Source of the DNA: Bacteroidales bacterium UBA4243 | GTDB taxonomy: Bacteria; Bacteroidota; Bacteroidia; Bacteroidales; F082 | NCBI GenBank assembly: GCA_002396205.1 | Contig: DGXB01000068.1 | Location: 1-23,822 of the forward strand | Length of the DNA: 23,822 bases | Reading direction: 5' to 3' | Position numbers and translations under genes: made by a program | Notes under the pieces: generated by a model | Database searches by the model: none | What the model was told of the DNA's origin: nothing | The model's input: the letters and a program-made list of their open reading frames with translations, nothing else | Shown: in pieces, positions 8,160 through 14,447 of the stretch | How the letters are laid out: the number at the start of each line of letters is the position of its first letter | Numbering within the stretch: position 1 is the stretch's first letter

Positions 8160-8745
8160 AAACATTCCTTTGATTCGACGCGTATCATTTGGCACAAAAA
8201 TCACCATTAATTCATCACGAATTAGCATCAATTGATTTTACAGCGGGGAATCGCGCCGTCTACCATGAGCGGGGATTGAAATCGCCTGATGACATCTCGT
8301 CACCCTTTGACTTCGTCGAAATGCTCTGCATTGATTTCATCGAAATGCTTTGCATTCGGCGAAGCCAATCTGCGATTTCAGAGTAGCTAATCTTCGATTT
8401 CAGGGTTCCCACTGGCCCGCCGCCCCCCACAGTCGCGGAGCGACGGCGGACATTAAGCAGGGGTGAAGTCGCAAGGACGAGAACCCCTGCATCCCTGCGC
8501 CCCTGCGCCCCTGCCACACAAAATGAGGCTGCCACGGTGTGACAGCCCTACAGCCCCACCGCGTCTGAAAGACGCAACGTCCCGTAAGCGCCCCCCGACA
8601 GGCCTCATCATGTCGAGGTCTGCGTCCCGCAGACCATACCGACGCCAAGCATTCCAGTCTGCGGGACGCAGACCACGACAAAAAAGATAACAAGTCCGCA
8701 AGGACGGGAGACACGATAAGATGCTGCAAATCTTATGGAACGAAC
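8160..8745. repeat. Non-coding repeat region between suf operon and toxin-antitoxin module
   Basis: No supportable gene. Contents from left to right: a 24-bp tandem duplication at 8308-8331/8332-8355 with three mismatches; a 67-bp repeat at 8424-8490 whose near-copy is at 9338-9405; a small hairpin at 8525-8545 (GGCTG, CCACGGTGTGA core, CAGCC); a 37-bp repeat at 8551-8587 whose near-copy is at 9492-9528; and a pair of opposed palindromes at 8617-8635 and 8657-8673. The paired repeats thus occur on both sides of the toxin-antitoxin genes in the same order and orientation. Confidence 0.75.
8617..8673. repeat. REP/BIME-like pair of palindromes
   Basis: GGTCTGCGTCCCGCAGACC (8617-8635) and GTCTGCGGGACGCAGAC (8657-8673) are each near-perfect palindromes. 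They are also reverse complements of each other, separated by 21 bp. This is the head-to-head arrangement of REP units in a BIME. No REP-associated transposase gene is in the window. Confidence 0.65.
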
Positions 8746-9081
8746 CTACATCCTTTGGTCGATTTCCATCATTATTTGATCAAGGAATTGTTCTGAAACG
8801 TTTTCCATCTCGCTCTTGTCATAAATGTAGAGAAACGAAATGCACGTGTCCTCTATAGTCAATCGGATGATGACCCGCCCTCCTCCTCTTTTCCCTTTCC
8901 CTTTTGAAGCGATGGACAGCCTAACCTTTCGCATTCCATCATAAAGTTCAGCTCCTTGAAAAGGGTTCGCTTGCAGGGAAAGCAACAAATCCTTGAAGTC
9001 ATCCGATAAAGAATGGTAGCGTTTCTTCAACCGTTTAAACGCCTTTTGAAACTCTTCAGAAAACCGAATCTCCTTAATCAT
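8746..9081 (-). CDS. RelE/ParE-family toxin of a type II toxin-antitoxin system
   Basis: Small basic protein of 111 aa, predicted to be the toxin of a two-gene module. Members of this fold cut ribosome-bound mRNA or inhibit gyrase; which applies here cannot be told from sequence. Visible features are an N-terminal helical hairpin (FSEEFQKAFKRLKKRY), the family's NPFQGAEL turn, RKVRL (51-55), a very basic glycine-rich segment KGKGKRGGGRVI (60-71) and the terminal strand LYIYDKSE (84-91). The ATG at 9081 overlaps the stop codon of the upstream antitoxin gene (ATGA), giving antitoxin-then-toxin order and likely translational coupling. Repeats flank the pair on both sides. Confidence 0.82.
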   Translation of the reverse strand: MIKEIRFSEEFQKAFKRLKKRYHSLSDDFKDLLLSLQANPFQGAELYDGMRKVRLSIASKGKGKRGGGRVIIRLTIEDTCISFLYIYDKSEMENVSEQFLDQIMMEIDQRM

Positions 9082-9263
9082 AGTGAATCAACGAAATCCA
9101 TTGCCTCTGCCACACTCATTGAAGGAGCAGACTCACATTCGCGTTTTGCCTTGGCCACGGCCATCGCCACACGATAGGCGGTTTCCAATTCCATTAAACG
9201 ATTCCATCTTGCATTGGTCAGACGGACAGTAATGGTTCTCGGTGTTTTCTCAAGTACACACAT
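9078..9263 (-). CDS. Putative antitoxin of the RelE/ParE-type module
   Basis: A 61-aa protein directly upstream of, and overlapping by 4 bp, the toxin gene. The N-terminal TPRTITVRLTNARWNRLMELE looks like a short beta-strand followed by a helix, as in ribbon-helix-helix DNA-binding antitoxins. The C-terminal half (ESAPSMSVAEAMDFVDSL) is likely the toxin-binding part. I chose the ATG at 9263 because an in-frame TTG at 9287 would fall inside a probable -7 promoter box. Function is inferred mainly from position and size. If it follows the usual pattern, it represses its own promoter together with the toxin. Confidence 0.65.
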   Translation of the reverse strand: MCVLEKTPRTITVRLTNARWNRLMELETAYRVAMAVAKAKRECESAPSMSVAEAMDFVDSL

Positions 9264-9284
9264 GACAATTCGTTTATTTGCCTG

Positions 9285-9313
9285 CAAAAATAATCATTTT
9301 TTCCTAAAACCAA
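9285..9313 (-). promoter_or_regulatory. Probable promoter of the toxin-antitoxin operon
   Basis: On the minus strand a TTG (9311-9313) is followed after 18 bp by TATTTTTG (9285-9292), matching the Bacteroidetes -33/-7 layout. It lies 21 bp before the chosen antitoxin ATG, giving a very short leader. Confidence 0.5.
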
Positions 9314-9629
9314 CACATTTCCAAGAAAAACACAAAGCCCCCACAGTCGCGGAGCGACGGCGGACATTAAGCAGGGGTGAAGTCCGCAAGGACGGGAGCC
9401 CCTGCCCTTGCACGGCTACTACAAGGAGTGGCAATATAACCTGGATTGCTTCGTGCCTCGCAATGACGCAAAGCGACGCAGAGCGGGACAACAGCCCCCC
9501 CGCGTCTGAAAGACGCAACCTCCCGTAACCGTAGGACAGCGACCTACGGCAGTTCCCCGGCAGGCAGCTCCCCGGTAGGGACAGCGGGTCTTGACCCGCT
9601 GACGCTGCCGCCGTCCATCCTACCGCAAT

Positions 9630-9768
9630 AAAACACATAGAGACGCCACAATGTGACGTCTCTACGATCTTCATGCGGGAATGGAAAATCTCCCTTCCCA
9701 CGGCTTGCGGAATCGGAAATCCCGCCTCCTTGCTAACCGCTTAGTTGGCATCCCACACCAAACGGACA
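9630..9768. repeat. 139-bp direct repeat, left copy
   Basis: Matches 11640-11778 in the same orientation with two mismatches (9651 and 9700 differ from 11661 and 11710) and no gaps. It contains a small hairpin (AGAGACG, CCACAATGTGA, CGTCTCT), a possible larger hairpin with GCGGGA/TCCCGC arms at 9675-9725, and at 9741-9768 the last codons and stop of a lipoprotein-like reading frame on the minus strand. Confidence 0.9.
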
Positions 9769-9800
9769 GAGCAGCCATAACAAGTCCGAATGAACGGACC
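9741..9800 (-). pseudogene. 3' remnant of a FISUMP-like lipoprotein gene
   Basis: Read on the minus strand the DNA encodes GCSVRLVWDAN followed by TAA, nearly the same as the end of the complete lipoprotein at 11751-13460 (GMCVRLVWDAN). The upstream residues (FIRTCY) still fit the style of this family's C-terminus, but beyond about 9800 no homologous frame continues. This looks like the leftover tail of a paralogous gene, or a tail carried along with the 139-bp repeat. The left-over length is short, so the paralog reading is inference. Confidence 0.5.
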
Positions 9801-9862
9801 ACCCTGCCACGAGAAAAAACAGGCAAAACACATCCGTGGCCGAATTTTAATCCAAAAAACAC

Positions 9863-9870
9863 TATCTTTG
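9863..9870 (+). promoter_or_regulatory. Probable -7 promoter element of the 142-aa gene
   Basis: TATCTTTG, an exact TAnnTTTG match, ends 22 bp before the ATG at 9893. No clear -33 element is seen. Confidence 0.55.
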
Positions 9871-9892
9871 CCTTCCCAAATCCCGATGAATT

Positions 9893-10321
9893 ATGGCAAA
9901 TGAAAGCAAGAACAGAGTGAAACTGAACAAGGAATACCGACGCATAGGCTCCATTTCCAAGACGGCTCTCGCCAAAGTGAATGAGTATTTCGAGGTACCT
10001 GCCGACGCCACAGACATCCGCTCAAACACCGACAACATGCTAAAACACAACAAAGGCCATCTTGCAGCGCTTGAAAAAGCTCTTGACGAATTGGGCATAA
10101 CGAAAGAAGGTTATGCGGAATACATCGCAAAAAACTTCAATCAAATCCGACTTGGCAACAAACCGCGCTCGCTTGTGTTGGTCGTCAGAAATGAATCAAC
10201 AAGCCATCTTGCAGCTGTTCATTTGTATTTCGACAAAAACGAGAACTTTTGGCTTGTCAAGTCGGTGCATGCGGAGCGTTTGGCCGACCTTGAACGCATG
10301 ACTTTGGTTTGGGAGAAATAA
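9893..10321 (+). CDS. Hypothetical protein, 142 aa
   Basis: Not recognised. A soluble, charged protein with no signal peptide or membrane segment. Residues 1-60 are basic and helical in character, and 53-90 look like a helix-turn-helix-rich stretch (HLAALEKALDELGITKEGYAEYI). The C-terminal 50 residues look like beta strands ending in WLVKSVHAERLADLE. The loose pattern of histidine-rich middle and WLVKS strand recalls phage-associated BECR-fold RNase domains, but this is a weak resemblance and not an assignment. It has its own probable promoter, stands alone, and is followed 212 bp later by the DUF559 gene. Both lie between the two copies of the 139-bp repeat. Confidence 0.6.
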   Translation: MANESKNRVKLNKEYRRIGSISKTALAKVNEYFEVPADATDIRSNTDNMLKHNKGHLAALEKALDELGITKEGYAEYIAKNFNQIRLGNKPRSLVLVVRNESTSHLAAVHLYFDKNENFWLVKSVHAERLADLERMTLVWEK

Positions 10322-10503
10322 AAGAGGGGGTTGCCAACAACACCCCCCAAGTCGCTTGCCCGACCTGTCCGTTAACCACCCAACGCACAATAATGCAAGA
10401 TGCGAGGGCTTTGGCAGATGGACACCGCAAAATTACAAACTTTTTCCCATCCCACAAGTGTTTCCGAAAAAAAAAACATTTCCTCGTATTCTCCACTTCT
10501 TAT
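10322..10503. other. Spacer between the 142-aa gene and the DUF559 gene
   Basis: Non-coding. A weak G-run/C-run hairpin (GGGGGTTG with CAACACCCCC) follows the stop codon at 10326-10347 without a T tract. An A-rich tract sits at 10466-10480. Nothing else is recognisable. Confidence 0.4.
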
Positions 10504-10511
10504 TATCTTTG
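10504..10511 (+). promoter_or_regulatory. Probable -7 promoter element of the DUF559 gene
   Basis: TATCTTTG matches TAnnTTTG exactly, 22 bp before the ATG at 10534. This is the same spacing as in the preceding gene. Confidence 0.55.
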
Positions 10512-10533
10512 CAATCCATAAACACACAAGCCC

Positions 10534-10998
10534 ATGCAAACCGCAGACATCACCCCTGATTATCTTCTCGAAAATGACATCAGCCCTGATGGACTGTTGT
10601 TCAGCCAATTCCATCTCCCCTACAACCCAAAACTGAAGGATTTCAGCCGCGACTTGAGAAACAACGGCGAGAAGTCCGAAGCCATGCTGTGGAAACGTCT
10701 CAAGTCGAAGCAGACCGGATATGCCTTTGCCAGGCAGAAGCCCATACTAAATTATATTGCAGACTTCTATTGCAAGGAACTGGACTTGGTGGTCGAGATT
10801 GACGGTGCATCACATTTCACGGCGGAAGCTCGTCTTCGCGACAAGGAAAGAGACAGGCAAATGAGGACTATAGGGCTGGTGGTTGTGAGGGTCAATGACG
10901 GCGACGTACGCAGGGATGCTGACAGAGTTGCGGCTTACATTAAGGAACAGTGTGAGTTGATTAAGGGAAGGAAAGATGGAAGCGAGCTAGGGTTTTGA
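10534..10998 (+). CDS. DUF559 domain protein, Vsr-like endonuclease fold
   Basis: A 154-aa protein with a complete DUF559 domain, a family related to very-short-patch-repair and other PD-(D/E)XK nucleases. It is presumed to bind or cut DNA; the true substrate is unknown. Visible motifs are LRNNGEKSEAMLWKRLKSKQ (41-60, with the family Glu), FARQKPILNYIADFYC (65-80, with Asp77), LVVEIDGASH (85-94, Glu88 and His94) and RDKERDRQMRTIGLVVVRV (102-120), followed by a VAAYI helix. The first ~37 residues precede the domain and are not recognised. The gene stands alone with its own promoter between the two copies of a 139-bp repeat and next to a dense repeat block. DUF559 genes often occur as isolated single genes, so a defence role cannot be assumed. 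Confidence 0.85.
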   Translation: MQTADITPDYLLENDISPDGLLFSQFHLPYNPKLKDFSRDLRNNGEKSEAMLWKRLKSKQTGYAFARQKPILNYIADFYCKELDLVVEIDGASHFTAEARLRDKERDRQMRTIGLVVVRVNDGDVRRDADRVAAYIKEQCELIKGRKDGSELGF

Positions 10999-11639
10999 AC
11001 CCCCCGACCCCCTTTTTACTCCCCCTGCCCCCTCAAGAGGGGGAGGGGGACACCTGCCGGCTGCCAACCTACCGGACGCGAGCCTTCCAGACCCAAACCC
11101 TGCGCCGCTTTGCGCCTCCCCCTTTTAAGGGGGTTAGGGGGTTTTTAAAGACACCTACCGGACCCTGGACTGTTTGGCAAATAGTTTCTGAAACCCCCGA
11201 CCCCCTTAAAAGGGGGACACCTGCCGGACGCTGTCCTACCAGACAGCCAGTTTGGGAAATAGTTTCTGAACCCCCCGACCCCCTTAAAAGGGGGACACCT
11301 GCCGGCTGCCAACCTACCGGACGCGAGCCTTCCAGACCCAAACCCTGCGCCGCTTTGCGCCTCCCCCTTTTAAGGGGGCCAGGGGTGGGTAAAGACACCT
11401 ACCGGACATTTTGAAGACAAGCCAAGGGAGTTTTTGAAAACACTTACTAGACATTTTGAAGACACCTGCCGGACGCTGGCCTACCAGACAGCCAGTTTGG
11501 AAAATAGTTTCTGAAACCCCCGACCCCCTTAAAAGGGGGACACCTGCCGGACACGGGCCTACCGGACCCAAGTCCTGCGCCGCTTTGCGCCTCCCCCTTT
11601 TAAGGGGGCCAGGGGGTTTCCGAAAACCCCGGCAGGCAA
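10999..11639. repeat. Dense block of nested direct repeats and G/C-run palindromes
   Basis: About 640 bp without a credible gene; frames here translate only the repeat. An 89-bp unit appears identically at 11045-11133 and 11290-11378. A second unit (start TTTGG, AAATAGTTTCTGAA, then a CCCCTTAAAAGGGG palindrome and ACACCTGCCGG) appears at 11173-11250, 11251-11305 and 11496-11550. A 35-bp segment at 11216-11250 recurs at 11461-11495 with one difference. Each unit is bounded by palindromes of C and G runs around TTAA or TTTTAA. The G/C-run hairpin at 11028-11043 is shared with the hisS and PHP upstream regions. Confidence 0.9.
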
Positions 11640-11778
11640 AAAACACATAGAGACGCCACACTGTGACGTCTCTACGATCTTCATGCGGGAATGGAAAATC
11701 TCCCTTCCCCCGGCTTGCGGAATCGGAAATCCCGCCTCCTTGCTAACCGCTTAGTTGGCATCCCACACCAAACGGACA
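11640..11778. repeat. 139-bp direct repeat, right copy
   Basis: Second copy of 9630-9768 with two substitutions. Its right 28 bp are the last codons and stop of the intact lipoprotein gene; the rest is the region downstream of that gene, including the AGAGACG/CGTCTCT hairpin. Confidence 0.9.
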
Positions 11779-13460
11779 CACATGCCAAGATTGCGGAATT
11801 GGGCGTTATTACTTGGCATTGTATTTGCCGTTCTGGTAAACTTCAAAGCCTCCGCTTTAGGTATTAGTCCTGAACCAGCCGGCTGTTGCCCGCCAGTGGC
11901 CGACCAATAGTAACCAACAAAATTCGTATTAGTAGGGCTGCTAGAGTAAGGATAATAATCCTGATACCCGTTACTATCACGGTAGCCCAAGGCAGGCAGA
12001 AACACACATCCGGCTGCTAAAAGGGTGTTCGCATCGGCTATGCCTAAACCTTGACACGTAGCATTGTTCCATGTTTTACTGGCGAAGCCTGAAGTGAAAG
12101 AGTATTTGCTGGGATCAAAGTTATCAGGTGCTATGAATAGGCCGCTTATAAATAAATCATTGTAAGTCGTATTAGTGTTTGGGTCGGTTATGTTAAGCAT
12201 CCCCAAAGTTACCTTCATGAAACGCTTGCTTCCTCTTATACTTGTATTATTGAGAAGGTAGTTCCACTCGGCTGAGGTCAGCGTGCGCCAATTATTGTTC
12301 CCTTCGCCTGTCAATGCACATCCCCAGTCTGTTCCATCAGTCCTATTCAGGTTCCTTGATCCATCCACATAATCGCTTTCTCCTGTAGTAGTAGGGTATT
12401 GAAAACCCCAGCAGAATCGGTCCATTTCAGAACCATTAGGAGACACATTATATCCTTGTGGATAACTGCCACTCACATAACCAAAGCACCCGTCAATCTG
12501 GTTGTCGTGGAAGCTCCACACCCCAGAGGATTCATTATACCTCAGGTTGGCCTTCGAGAAATAGACCTTCTTGTTCGCACTCACCGAGAATTGGGTCAAT
12601 ACAGGATTTTCACCAGCTGTATGGACAGCATACTGGGCATCAGGCGCAGGCAAAGAATTGTTGAGGGTGAGGCCGGAGGTGATATGGGTGTTGTTCGCCA
12701 TGACAGATTCTACACCTTCGGCAACCGTAACCACGTTAGCAAGGTTGGTGCCGGGCAACAGGATGACCCATCTAAGGTTCGGATTCCAACTTGTGACATA
12801 TCTAAGCGTAATGTCATTAAGATCTTCGAGGTCAGTAGCCTCGATGGCAGTCTCCAAAGTAGGATTGGCAAAGTTGACGGTTGCCACAGTAGGCACGCCC
12901 GACAGGGTAACAGTTTCTGTTGTCGGATTCGAGAGAGATAACTTCACCAAGGCACACTTGTTCTTCAGCGTGGCGGAATAGCTGGTGTTTGCAGCAGGGT
13001 AAGTCTGTTCGGAAGGACCGTAGGAAAGCACGGGCAGGTTTCCGCTTTGGTCAGCAATGCTGATGCTGAATGCGGTTTCGTTTAAAGCAGGATTTTGGGG
13101 ACCCTTGCCGCCCAAGAAGTAGAAGTGCAAGGGCTGGTCGGTGACGTTGGCATCTGGGTAGATGGTACCGTCGAAACATGCACCGTTGAACGTCAGCATG
13201 CCCACATATTTGCCGTTGTGGCCCACATAGAGGACATCGCCTTGGGTGAAGGCAAACAGACCGTAATCCGGAGCGATGTTGTGTTTTTCGCCGTTATTGT
13301 CCTTGCCGTCCTTGCCGTCCTTGTCGCCCACGTTCACGGTGATGTGCACCCCCGGGTTGGTGGGCGTGGTGTTGCCCGTGGTGGGTGTTTCCTGTTTCTT
13401 GCATTGGCTCATACCAAGCACGAGAGCCAGTGCCATGATGATTGTGCTAAGTTTTTTCAT
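11751..13460 (-). CDS. Surface lipoprotein with fimbrillin-like N-terminal region and FISUMP/DUF1566-like C-terminal domain
   Basis: A 569-aa protein with a lipoprotein signal: basic start, hydrophobic core and GMSQC with Cys20 as the likely lipidated residue. A short low-complexity linker of Gly-Asp-Lys triplets follows (45-58, GDKDGKDGKD). Residues about 60-285 look like a beta-rich fimbrillin-type domain (DYGLFAFTQGDVLYVG). Residues 291-569 form a C-terminal domain seen in many gut Bacteroidales proteins, beginning FSVSANKKVYFSKANLRY. It contains WRTLTSAEWNYLL and FLPALGYR, the family's YYWSA (517-521), and ends RNLGMCVRLV. Ligand and role are unknown; display on the outer membrane is inferred. 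It follows the small secreted-protein gene by 18 bp, probably in one operon. Its last 28 bp lie in the 139-bp repeat. Confidence 0.8.
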   Translation of the reverse strand: MKKLSTIIMALALVLGMSQCKKQETPTTGNTTPTNPGVHITVNVGDKDGKDGKDNNGEKHNIAPDYGLFAFTQGDVLYVGHNGKYVGMLTFNGACFDGTIYPDANVTDQPLHFYFLGGKGPQNPALNETAFSISIADQSGNLPVLSYGPSEQTYPAANTSYSATLKNKCALVKLSLSNPTTETVTLSGVPTVATVNFANPTLETAIEATDLEDLNDITLRYVTSWNPNLRWVILLPGTNLANVVTVAEGVESVMANNTHITSGLTLNNSLPAPDAQYAVHTAGENPVLTQFSVSANKKVYFSKANLRYNESSGVWSFHDNQIDGCFGYVSGSYPQGYNVSPNGSEMDRFCWGFQYPTTTGESDYVDGSRNLNRTDGTDWGCALTGEGNNNWRTLTSAEWNYLLNNTSIRGSKRFMKVTLGMLNITDPNTNTTYNDLFISGLFIAPDNFDPSKYSFTSGFASKTWNNATCQGLGIADANTLLAAGCVFLPALGYRDSNGYQDYYPYSSSPTNTNFVGYYWSATGGQQPAGSGLIPKAEALKFTRTANTMPSNNAQFRNLGMCVRLVWDAN

Positions 13461-13478
13461 TTTTGTCTTGATGTGTTG

Positions 13479-13832
13479 TTAGTTGTTTTCCTGTTTTTTA
13501 CGTTTTTTTGAAAATGCGTAGGCCGCGCCAGCCGCAGCCATGATGAAGAGTCCGCTGCCGAGCGGGGCGCCGAATTGCTCGGTGCCGATGTTGAAGCCTC
13601 CCTGGCCACCGCCATTCTCGCCGCCGAACTGTTCGACGCCAATGTTGAAGCCGATGCCAGAGGTATTGCCGTCCCTCATCAACAAAGAGCCACCGTTTTT
13701 TTCGGTGGGGGCGTTTTGGGAACCAAACAAGCCTCCTGGTCTGCCTTGTGCGTTCAAGGTTGTGGCCGGCAACGTCATGGCCGCCAGCCCAAGCGCGAAC
13801 GCGACAGTTTTCAAAGATCTGGTTGTTTTCAT
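13479..13832 (-). CDS. Small secreted Gly-rich protein with C-terminal membrane tail
   Basis: A 117-aa protein, function unknown. A signal peptide covers residues 1-28 with likely cleavage at LNA|Q. The mature part is short and Gly/Asn/Gln-rich, with a direct repeat of GFNIGVEQFG (61-70) and GFNIGTEQFG (79-88). The C-terminus is a PLGSG motif, a hydrophobic segment (94-107) and a basic tail SKKRKKQ. This motif-TM-basic layout resembles sorting signals processed by sortase- or exosortase-like enzymes, but no such enzyme is in the window. The ATG at 13832 gives the complete signal. It is 18 bp upstream of the lipoprotein gene. The DNA before it is an AT-rich tract of GATTTA-like repeats and then G/C-run repeats. 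Confidence 0.75.
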   Translation of the reverse strand: MKTTRSLKTVAFALGLAAMTLPATTLNAQGRPGGLFGSQNAPTEKNGGSLLMRDGNTSGIGFNIGVEQFGGENGGGQGGFNIGTEQFGAPLGSGLFIMAAAGAAYAFSKKRKKQENN

Positions 13833-13842
13833 TGAGTTGAGA

Positions 13843-13902
13843 TTTAAGGATTTAAAGATTTAATATTTAAGATTTATAGATTCAAGATTTATAGATTCAT
13901 GA
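13843..13902. repeat. AT-rich short repeat tract upstream of the secreted-protein gene
   Basis: A run of GATTTA/GATTTAT/GATTCA-type units lies directly upstream of the start codon on the minus strand. It could be part of the 5' untranslated leader or a regulator-binding stretch; nothing more specific can be read. Confidence 0.45.
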
Positions 13903-13920
13903 ATTGGATTGTGGCTTGAC

Positions 13921-14140
13921 TCCCCCGCCCTTCGGGCACCCCCTCAAGAGGGGGAAACCTACCGGACACGGGCCTACCGGACCCCAAGCCTACCGGACCC
14001 CAAGCCTGTCGGACCCAAGTTCTGCGCCGCTTCGCGCTTCCCCCTTTAAAAAGGGGGGCAGGGGGGATTCCGAAGACCCAAGTTCTGCGCCGCTTTGCGC
14101 TTCCCCCTTTAAAAAGGGGGGCAGGGGGGATTCCGAAGAC
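13921..14140. repeat. G/C-run palindromes and 63-bp tandem duplication
   Basis: Contains a CCCCCTC/GAGGGGG hairpin (13939-13954) and three short CCTACCGGACCC-like units. Two tandem 63-bp copies at 14012-14074 and 14075-14137 differ at one base; each holds a TTCTGCGCCGC segment and a CCCCTTTAAAAAGGGG palindrome. The family is clearly related to the 10999-11639 block. The remaining DNA to 14328 is A/T-rich with a run of C at 14244-14253 and holds no gene. Confidence 0.85.
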
Positions 14141-14328
14141 CCCACCAGGCACAAATACGCTCAAATAGGCACAAAAAAATCCAAAACAAGCCATTCCAGC
14201 CTGTCATGGACTAAGGGTATGCAAAAACACGGAAAGGAGATTTACCCCCCCCCCATTTTTTTGCGTAACTTATTGATATTCAATATATTACAAAGGTTTT
14301 TCATTCCTTTTTGGCTATTTTCAAGCCG

Positions 14329-14336
14329 CAAAAATA
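14329..14336 (-). promoter_or_regulatory. Possible -7 element for the secreted-protein/lipoprotein operon
   Basis: TATTTTTG on the minus strand matches TAnnTTTG and is preceded by no obvious -33 element. If used, it would give a leader of almost 500 nt that runs through the 13921-14140 repeats. Confidence 0.3.
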
Positions 14337-14418
14337 CATAAAATCTTCCATTCGACATCCATTTTTTCCCCAAAAAACATATTTTTCAGAAACACAAAAA
14401 ACAAACCGTTTTTTCCCT

Positions 14419-14426
14419 TAGTTTTG
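14419..14426 (+). promoter_or_regulatory. Probable -7 promoter element of the PHP/glycosyltransferase operon
   Basis: TAGTTTTG fits TAnnTTTG, 21 bp before the ATG at 14448. An in-frame TTG at 14424 lies within it and is therefore unlikely to be the start codon. Confidence 0.5.
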
Positions 14427-14447
14427 CAGTCTGATTCGTTACCTACC

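Larger units (their letters stand above)
9314..9862. repeat. Non-coding repeat region upstream of the 142-aa gene
   Basis: No intact gene is supported. It contains the 68-bp repeat 9338-9405 and the 37-bp repeat 9492-9528 that mirror the other side of the toxin-antitoxin pair. It also has a half-copy (9441-9469, CTGGATTGCTTCG...CAATGACGC) of the palindromic element found inside the glycosyltransferase gene at 16115-16197. Hairpins lie at 9529-9549 (CCGTAGG/CCTACGG) and 9583-9600 (AGCGGGTC/GACCCGCT). The left copy of the 139-bp duplication is at 9630-9768. Confidence 0.75.

Noticed and set aside
8189..8386. 65-codon frame with a repeated FVEMLC/FIEMLC segment
   Set aside because: The repeat in the protein is a by-product of a 24-bp tandem DNA duplication; no promoter, ribosome-binding site or known family.
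10999..11639. Possible CRISPR array
   Set aside because: Units are long, nested and palindromic with no regular spacer of constant size and no cas genes nearby.
10995..11661. Open frames with Pro/Arg-rich translations such as PPFKGVRG
   Set aside because: They are translations of the repeat block in several frames, with repeated phrases and no start signal.
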